Assembly: GCF_015706575.1 (NCBI RefSeq)
Contig: NW_024037055.1
Location: forward strand, 15,104,262-15,168,261
Source of the DNA: Patiria miniata
Lineage: Eukaryota; Echinodermata; Asteroidea; Valvatida; Asterinidae
DNA length: 64,000 nt
Direction of reading: 5' to 3'
A program made the position numbers and the translations under genes. Of the stretch, positions 63,301-64,000 are shown piece by piece. Under the pieces are notes generated by a model. It saw only the letters and a program-made list of their open reading frames with translations. It had not been told where the DNA came from and searched no databases. Position 1 is the first letter of the stretch. Every line of letters begins with the position of its first letter.

Positions 63301-63840
63301 ATCCTTCTCTTCGCTTCCTTGAAGAGCACGATCGTATATGCTGTCCTCATAGCACCCTAGATAACCAGGTTGCCCTAAGAACACAGGAACAAATTTTTTT
63401 TTTAATATTTAGGCAAGTACATGAATTTGGGAAAATGGGAAACGTAATACATAGGGGAAAGGAGTGCTTGTTGTTTGGGAGAGGGGGCGGGGACTCACAA
63501 TAACAGGCCCGTAGACAGGATTTCGAGAGAAATAAGTGGAGTGGTGCATTTGGATTCAAGTAGACTTGAATGCGTTTATATTCACCACATGTCTCACCGC
63601 TGTTTCCTTCACACGTCGTACTGCAGTCAGTTCCACCATTGTCATGCCTGTAATAGTCAGAATTATCTCCACAGAAGCATTCGTCACCGAACTCCAGTCC
63701 CATATAATTATAATTTATACAGTTTTTCATGCACCACTGCCAAGACATGGAACTCTCATCCTTCACTTCACTTCCTCTAAGAGCACGATCGCCAGTGTTG
63801 TCTTTATAGCACCCTATATAATCAGGTAATTGCCCCAAGC
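40003..63840 (-). CDS. gene B: adhesion GPCR paralogue with two GAIN-GPS cassettes, 5'-incomplete, one frameshift
   Basis: Mirror-image paralogue of gene A. Exons in transcription order: 63840-63499 and 63374-63099 (two WSC), 62322-62113 (sushi), 61193-61053 and 59930-59826 (EGF-like), 58254-57997, 57242-57113, 56601-56388, 55742-55562, 53745-53452, 53196-52867, 52736-52616, 52432-52268 (stalk), 51368-51216, 50620-50245, 49335-49142, 48447-48277 (extra GAIN-GPS), 45767-45624, 45221-44849, 43979-43786, 43497-43327 (standard GAIN-GPS), 43150-43038, 42659-42397, 41661-41595, 40561-40003 (7TM and tail). Most exon lengths equal gene A. Exon 11 is one base short, which breaks the frame; all other exons are open. 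The signal peptide lies outside the window. It may be a recent pseudogene, or intact if the missing base is an assembly error. Confidence 0.88.
40562..41594 (-). other. gene B intron 20
   Basis: Contains a SINE (40923-41260) and an (ATT)n tract (41261-41283). Longer than the 193 bp gene A equivalent because of these insertions. Confidence 0.6.
40923..41283 (+). mobile_element. tRNA-derived SINE with (ATT)n tail
   Basis: Head with ggttcgagtcc B box, body gcaaggcactttgtcact, aaatgggtacc, gagctgagatggtatttgg, ending in an (att)n microsatellite. Closely related to the copy at 47866. Confidence 0.8.
41595..41661 (-). CDS. gene B exon 20: TM4 to ECL2
   Basis: 67 nt, GLPSLIIGVILAVDYTVYDN; donor GTGAGT, acceptor after TTTCAG. 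Phases as in gene A. Confidence 0.92.
41662..42396 (-). other. gene B intron 19
   Basis: Holds a degenerate relative of the gene A minisatellite (about 41727-42170) and a short palindrome catagagctata/tatagctctatg at about 42238-42266. Confidence 0.6.
41727..42170. repeat. degenerate GAGTC/GACTC minisatellite remnant
   Basis: Recurring gactc words at irregular 20-35 bp spacing (gactcggac, gactcagac, gtgactc). It occupies the same intron as the large gene A array, so the minisatellite probably predates the gene duplication and expanded or was homogenised only in gene A. Confidence 0.65.
42397..42659 (-). CDS. gene B exon 19: TM2-TM4
   Basis: 263 nt, nearly identical protein to gene A (WMGVEATNLYLKLV instead of WMGVEAASMYLKLV; RVGCIVV instead of RVVCIVV). 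Conserved TM3 Cys retained. Confidence 0.95.
42660..43037 (-). other. gene B intron 18
   Basis: About 380 bp with no recognisable feature; it lacks the SINE present in gene A. Confidence 0.5.
43038..43150 (-). CDS. gene B exon 18: TM1
   Basis: 113 nt. NIHGKKFTSLALDIISKIGC followed by VVSIVALVITIVIYSSF. Phase 0 to 2, so it can follow either GPS exon. Confidence 0.93.
43327..43497 (-). CDS. gene B exon 17: GPS motif, membrane-proximal cassette
   Basis: 171 nt, phase 0-0: TETCVFWDFSLRDGIGDWS, EGCRKGQ, CLCDHATNFAVLV. Open, with GTGAGT donor. H-A-T at the cleavage site as in gene A. Confidence 0.95.
43536..43690. mobile_element. worn palindromic MITE remnant
   Basis: Words shared with the elements at 21116 and 21384 (gaatttgtgacatcgtg, ttttcgcgctgcaaattc, ttttgcatttg). 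Ends are eroded and CpGs largely mutated. Sits in intron 16 of gene B. Confidence 0.6.
43786..43979 (-). CDS. gene B exon 16: GAIN subdomain B, membrane-proximal cassette
   Basis: 194 nt, phase 1 to 0; FHSQQVDNASSTEFPTAIAS and ISDLPYDSPVVIAFRLNP. Almost the gene A protein. Confidence 0.93.
44030..44340. repeat. GAIN-intron repeat, gene B copy 1
   Basis: Orthologous to the gene A copy at 15180-15480, inverted with the gene. It preserves the GQCYCLGLLVTPMKWLSLAH / CMKRLPMNSHFDSV frame on the - strand and the acceptor-like ctctcacttgctag. Confidence 0.5.
44400..44640. repeat. GAIN-intron repeat, gene B copy 2
   Basis: Diverged tandem duplicate of the adjacent repeat: GQCYRIGVPVINELNPFHCV and SMKRLPVNSHSESVGQ on the - strand. 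Absent from gene A. Confidence 0.5.
44849..45221 (-). CDS. gene B exon 15: GAIN core, membrane-proximal cassette
   Basis: 373 nt, phase 0 to 1: VTANVVNVVNNIMQVDTREF, RVVRALERQVWNVL, IELPEAILKLFPT. Same length as gene A. Confidence 0.93.
45222..45623 (-). other. gene B intron 14
   Basis: Contains a tRNA-like 71-mer at 45396-45466 on the + strand. No exon otherwise. Confidence 0.5.
45396..45466 (+). pseudogene. tRNA-like sequence (probable tRNA pseudogene or SINE head)
   Basis: 71 nt. The ends GGCTGGA and TCCAGTC form a 7 bp acceptor stem (one G-T). A perfect 5 bp T stem (gcagg/cctgc) encloses a 7 nt loop, and the A-box-like tagctcagttgg is present. The D stem and anticodon arm do not fold properly and the B box has a mismatch (ggttcacaacc), so a working tRNA is unlikely. 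Confidence 0.55.
45624..45767 (-). CDS. gene B exon 14: GAIN start, membrane-proximal cassette
   Basis: 144 nt, phase 0-0, almost identical to gene A (NTVDEAAEDLVSQSNDTSSI...). Acceptor TTGCAG, donor GTAAGT. Confidence 0.92.
46258..46777. mobile_element. foldback element with cctcgtcccca ends
   Basis: Left end caacctcgtccccag (about 46260-46274) and right end cactggggacgaggttgacc (about 46756-46775) are complementary. The interior has smaller palindromes and is non-coding. A non-autonomous DNA transposon is likely. Confidence 0.6.
46862..46918. repeat. perfect 23 bp-arm hairpin
   Basis: Arms 46862-46884 and 46896-46918 (starting cgcatgcgtagtagactgtc) are exact reverse complements around an 11 bp loop; the pairing partly continues outward (gtaaa/tttac). 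A further partial copy of the arm follows at about 46940-46965. Confidence 0.8.
47261..47334. repeat. near-perfect 30 bp-arm hairpin
   Basis: Left arm containing gaagttgacaaactagttcc pairs with a right arm containing ggaactagtttgtcaacttc around a short GC-rich loop. Probably another small foldback insertion. Confidence 0.75.
47645..47812. mobile_element. foldback element with about 70 bp arms
   Basis: Left arm (caaatattgagtggc ... gggaggaatattat ... ggtaaaatctgga) and right arm (tccagattttacc ... ataatattcctccca ... gccactcaatatttg) pair over most of their length around a loop near 47717-47738. Confidence 0.75.
47866..48190 (+). mobile_element. tRNA-derived SINE
   Basis: Related to the 40923 copy: gcaaggcacta...actcattgctcctcc, aaatgggtacctg, gagctgagatggtatttgg. 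B box degraded (ggtccgagtgc). Confidence 0.75.
48277..48447 (-). CDS. gene B exon 17': GPS motif of the extra cassette
   Basis: 171 nt, phase 0-0, fully open. TETCVFWDFSLRGGIGDWS, EGCRKGQPTNGRIVC, MCDHATNFAILV. All GPS cysteines and tryptophans kept. Acceptor TTTTTAG, donor GTGAGA. It can splice in frame to exon 14 or directly to exon 18. Confidence 0.9.
48448..49141 (-). other. gene B intron 16'
   Basis: Begins with an A-run (T-rich tract of the acceptor on the - strand, about 48451-48470). Contains a third gene B copy of the GAIN-intron repeat (48885-49110). Confidence 0.55.
48885..49110. repeat. GAIN-intron repeat, gene B copy 3
   Basis: Contains ggctattcactggaag, ttgcccacacaatgggcaag and a cagtgctatcatatagg-like core (on the - strand), matching the repeats in intron 15 but located in intron 16'. 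The short frame seen in other copies is interrupted. Confidence 0.5.
49142..49335 (-). CDS. gene B exon 16': GAIN subdomain B of the extra cassette
   Basis: 194 nt, phase 1 to 0, open. VSFGLYTSSNLFRSQLIDD, LIISASLLNVSITDLPPET, PVVITFNLHK. Same length as both other copies but strongly diverged in the middle. Confidence 0.9.
49336..50244 (-). other. gene B intron 15'
   Basis: AT-rich, no exon-like sequence or recognised repeat. It lacks the GAIN-intron repeat found in the intron 15 copies. Confidence 0.5.
50245..50620 (-). CDS. gene B exon 15': GAIN core of the extra cassette
   Basis: 376 nt (one codon longer than exon 15), phase 0 to 1, open. VTANVVKIVENLQQVDTHEL, RIIRALEKQIANVLAAGKDV, VYYGTNSTDVPLGKVEASV. 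Donor GTGAGA. Confidence 0.92.
50621..51215 (-). other. gene B intron 14'
   Basis: Contains a short hairpin (gttcaaaaggtagaa / ttctaccttttgaac, about 50889-50931) followed by a cttctt microsatellite (about 50930-50958). Confidence 0.55.
51216..51368 (-). CDS. gene B exon 14': GAIN start of the extra cassette
   Basis: 153 nt, phase 0-0, open. VEQTAESLAKQTNDTSSISA and DLLDSIANAQDTSPD align with NTVDEAAEDL...NDTSSI and DQLDDIVNSQDTSPE of gene A exon 14. Acceptor GCTTTAG, donor GTAGGT. Confidence 0.88.
51436..51505 (+). mobile_element. tRNA-like SINE head fragment
   Basis: gtatggtgcgatggttacag...ggttcaaacca: B-box-like word and tRNA-like length, abutting the 3' tail of the LINE fragment. Too worn to assign. 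Confidence 0.4.
51519..52060 (-). mobile_element. LINE 3' fragment (reverse transcriptase C-terminus, L2/CR1-like)
   Basis: Two overlapping frames on the - strand read LHWLPVEFRIVFKLLLLVFH...SLLVPKTI and then GGDRSFSHAGPMLWNKLPKN...LKTHLFKAAF, the conserved end of many non-LTR reverse transcriptase ORFs. A frameshift falls at the C run near 51820-51830. The 3' end gcgcattataaatgctcttt plus (att)n matches L2/CR1-type tails. Confidence 0.85.
52048..52200 (+). mobile_element. SINE 3' fragment
   Basis: gcactcgggcaaggcacttt, aaatgggtacctgtg and gcgcaatataaac are shared with the SINE bodies elsewhere in the window. The head is missing. Confidence 0.55.
52268..52432 (-). CDS. gene B exon 13: cysteine-containing stalk module
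   Basis: 165 nt, phase 0-0, as gene A: CNPATCHCVPIGDCY and FEYYITLTVTNHAG. It can join in frame to exon 14', 14 or 18. Confidence 0.92.
52616..52736 (-). CDS. gene B exon 12: F-D-E-H-S-G module
   Basis: 121 nt in the same frame layout as gene A (VECTTFDEHSGASTVKWRLF). Because exon 11 is one base short, normal splicing would read this exon in the wrong frame and meet TAG near its middle. Confidence 0.88.
52867..53196 (-). CDS. gene B exon 11 with a one-base deletion
   Basis: 330 nt against 331 in gene A. The frame is good through FHVFYDIDHSGGRTTVNVS and RFWVEARDLAGHVVRDSVL. Then one base is missing in the short C run near 52913-52920 (gattcaaccctccg here, gattcatcccctccg in gene A). Downstream codons are shifted. 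Either a real null mutation or a homopolymer assembly error. Confidence 0.88.
53452..53745 (-). CDS. gene B exon 10
   Basis: 294 nt, phase 1-1. YSIVLTAVDNAGNSKLSRRF, DLDSNGGMTSVVLDWTNRF. Only one acceptor (CAACAG), unlike the tandem acceptor of gene A. Confidence 0.93.
54257..55141. mobile_element. hAT-like non-autonomous element with 8 bp target duplication
   Basis: Terminal inverted repeats cagtggcgtagcca (54257) and tggctacgccactg (ending 55141). Flanks ccggtagt (54249-54256) and ctggtagt (55142-55149) match at 7 of 8 bases, an 8 bp duplication as made by hAT transposases. The interior has three copies of a GC hairpin (gcgtggggttcggggcccgc) at about 54437, 54628 and 54860, and long G and C runs just inside both ends. 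No transposase remains. Confidence 0.85.
54283..54332. repeat. G homopolymer run
   Basis: About 40 consecutive G with one A near the end, just inside the left terminus of the hAT-like element. Its length in the assembly is unlikely to be exact. Confidence 0.9.
55562..55742 (-). CDS. gene B exon 9
   Basis: 181 nt, phase 0 to 1: ATMTITWQGWADDLAGIKEY, GIHGNEMTEIFDTPAVYSG. The open frame runs on past the donor into the intronic LINE, which is coincidental read-through. Confidence 0.9.
55743..56387 (-). other. gene B intron 8
   Basis: AT-rich, with no feature recognised beyond short words shared with gene A intron 8 (aataaaac, gagtgct). It lacks the MITE and SINE of gene A. Confidence 0.45.
56388..56601 (-). 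CDS. gene B exon 8
   Basis: 214 nt, phase 2 to 0: YDVSSTNGGYMKLYNRDSSN, TFTFDFVDPYHCVNVGSGC. Same length as gene A. Confidence 0.9.
56602..57112 (-). other. gene B intron 7
   Basis: No recognisable feature. Confidence 0.45.
57113..57242 (-). CDS. gene B exon 7
   Basis: 130 nt, phase 1 to 2: SCSTTTNGVYFSRDSPAAIL, VVCEFTYNLNYNLW. Acceptor ACGATAG, weak but identical in type to gene A; donor GTAAGT. Confidence 0.88.
57243..57996 (-). other. gene B intron 6
   Basis: Contains a C run at about 57720-57730 and a moderately GC-rich stretch at 57810-57960 that may be a mobile-element remnant. No exon. Confidence 0.4.
57997..58254 (-). CDS. gene B exon 6
   Basis: 258 nt, one codon longer than gene A, phase 1-1: VGSSQAPDLSEHRAALIKG, IKINWKSSYQPTGLPNPSAG. 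Acceptor ATTTACAG supports the placement of the weaker gene A acceptor. Confidence 0.9.
58255..59825 (-). other. gene B intron 5
   Basis: 1.6 kb. C-rich runs with (cca)n at about 59046-59090. A CpG-rich stretch at about 59330-59530 stands out. No frame there resembles a known protein, and no splice-bounded exon was found. Confidence 0.45.
59826..59930 (-). CDS. gene B exon 5: EGF-like domain
   Basis: 105 nt, six EGF cysteines: QCSWRTDSNACYPGSC, ADAQCACSSGFSGTDC. Phase 1-1. Confidence 0.92.
59960..60423. mobile_element. 464 bp MITE with acactcaacc ends
   Basis: Left end acactcaaccaaaaaagaaa and right end its reverse complement. The next block (ttttttgtctaactcaaaaa) is also inverted at the right (tttttgagttagacaaaaaa). 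Inner segments (ataaattccttagcaatcca, aatttatgcaatttatgac) pair as well, so the whole element folds back. Non-coding. In intron 4 of gene B. Confidence 0.85.
60424..61052 (-). other. remainder of gene B intron 4
   Basis: No recognisable feature. Confidence 0.4.
61053..61193 (-). CDS. gene B exon 4: cysteine-rich EGF/laminin-like segment
   Basis: 141 nt, phase 1-1: ACSPISHCVFGQLHC, DQQCDQCDGDYGPNGAAYS. Acceptor CTTTTAG. Confidence 0.92.
61194..62112 (-). other. gene B intron 3
   Basis: Holds a repeated ccattttgaatttatgcaaatta block (about 61471-61530 and 61850-61900) with intermediate copies, and a G run near 62018-62027. Confidence 0.5.
61471..61905. repeat. dispersed atgcaaat-containing repeat
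   Basis: The block gaatttatgcaaattag followed by atatttccacaacttgg occurs at about 61482 and again at about 61852, with shorter tttatgcaaatta copies near 61655 and 61678. The octamer-like atgcaaat is embedded each time. Probably the two ends and interior of one worn repeat. Confidence 0.5.
62113..62322 (-). CDS. gene B exon 3: sushi/CCP domain
   Basis: 210 nt (four codons shorter than gene A), phase 1-1. CYKPGQPSHGSYSVSRPYS, LRYTCDRGYYF, VTCVIGKTWNPAYSTC. All four cysteines and the Trp are present. Confidence 0.93.
62323..63098 (-). other. gene B intron 2
   Basis: Contains the telomere-like tract in a foldback (62825-63005). The part at 62685-62720 has ttcaattt words homologous to the (TGAAT)n of gene A intron 2. 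Confidence 0.55.
62825..63005. repeat. telomere-like TTAGGG tract inside an inverted repeat
   Basis: 62877-62965 is a run of ttaggg/attaggg variants. It is bracketed by inverted flanks: tgttccccaatacctatgtt on the left and ggtattggggaacataggta on the right. An insertion of telomere-like DNA or a mobile element with such an interior. Confidence 0.8.
63099..63374 (-). CDS. gene B exon 2: WSC domain 2
   Basis: 276 nt, phase 1-1: QPGYLGCYEDSIYDRALQG, SWQWCMSKCKNYNYMGLEFG, NECYCGDNSDYGKHG, ETCGGSDRIEVY. Position and length match the single WSC exon of gene A. Confidence 0.95.
63499..63840 (-). CDS. gene B WSC domain 1 exon (additional)
   Basis: Second WSC domain, DYIGCYKDNTGDRALRG, SWQWCMKNCINYNYMGLEFG, DECFCGDNSDYYRHD, ETCGEYKRIQVY. 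The exon runs on for about 24 residues to a GTGAGT donor at 63498 in phase 1, giving 342 nt; this 3' end is less certain than the domain. Close in sequence to the next WSC, so likely a recent tandem exon duplication. Confidence 0.85.
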
Positions 63841-64000
63841 CTGAGAATACTGGAACAAAATGATGAAAATTCAGTTTAATTCCTGAATTGGTAAACTAAA
63901 AAAAATGACCTTTACTCGGGGATTTGAAATTCTGTTTAGGGTGCCCCGTTCTATAGGGAGCCTGCTTCGGCCAAATTTCTGGACCTGACCCTTTTTTACT
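63841..64000 (-). other. gene B upstream intron, cut by the window end
   Basis: The phase-1 acceptor at 63841-63842 requires at least one more upstream exon (signal peptide or another WSC) beyond position 64000. Nothing else recognised. Confidence 0.6.

Overview
This 64 kb window is animal nuclear DNA: split genes with GT-AG introns, phase-1 ectodomain modules, tRNA-derived SINEs, LINE fragments, many foldback/MITE elements and a large satellite array. The gene type (WSC + sushi + EGF ectodomain on an adhesion GPCR) and the repeat style suggest a marine invertebrate, most likely a deuterostome such as an echinoderm or hemichordate. That assignment is inference and cannot be fixed from the sequence alone.

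Layout. Gene A (+ strand, 935-20142) is a complete 21-exon adhesion GPCR. The exon chain sums to 4410 nt (1469 residues plus stop), with all splice phases compatible. The order is signal peptide, WSC, sushi/CCP, two cysteine-rich EGF-like exons, a beta-rich region of unknown family, several D-x-x-S-G modules, GAIN, GPS, 7TM and a short acidic tail. A 2 kb spacer follows with two palindromic MITE copies. From about 22229 to 38613 lies a 16.4 kb tandem array of a 322 bp satellite (about 51 copies) with local higher-order periods of 3, 4, 5 and 6 monomers. After a 1.4 kb spacer with a SINE comes gene B on the - strand (40003 to at least 63840). It is a paralogue with the same exon boundaries, so the two genes converge on the satellite in mirror image. 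Gene B is open at its 5' end: its signal peptide and any further WSC exons lie beyond the window.

Main differences of gene B. (1) It has two WSC exons where gene A has one. (2) It carries a second, diverged but fully open GAIN-GPS cassette of four exons (51368 down to 48277) upstream of the usual one (45767 down to 43327). Both cassettes begin and end in phase 0, so the receptor could carry two GAIN domains in series or choose between two by splicing. (3) Exon 11 lacks one base relative to gene A, which shifts the frame and gives a stop in exon 12, unless this is an assembly error in a short C run. The intron separating the two GAIN cassettes is packed with long inverted repeats.

Other content. 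Introns hold a 27 bp GAGTC-rich minisatellite in both genes at the same intron, at least six tRNA-derived SINE or SINE-like pieces, a LINE fragment split by an 885 bp hAT-like element with an 8 bp target duplication (7/8 match), a 78 bp perfect-hairpin insertion with a 9 bp target duplication, a Tc1/mariner-like MITE with a TA duplication, and a telomere-like TTAGGG tract inside a foldback. No unrelated protein gene was found in the window.
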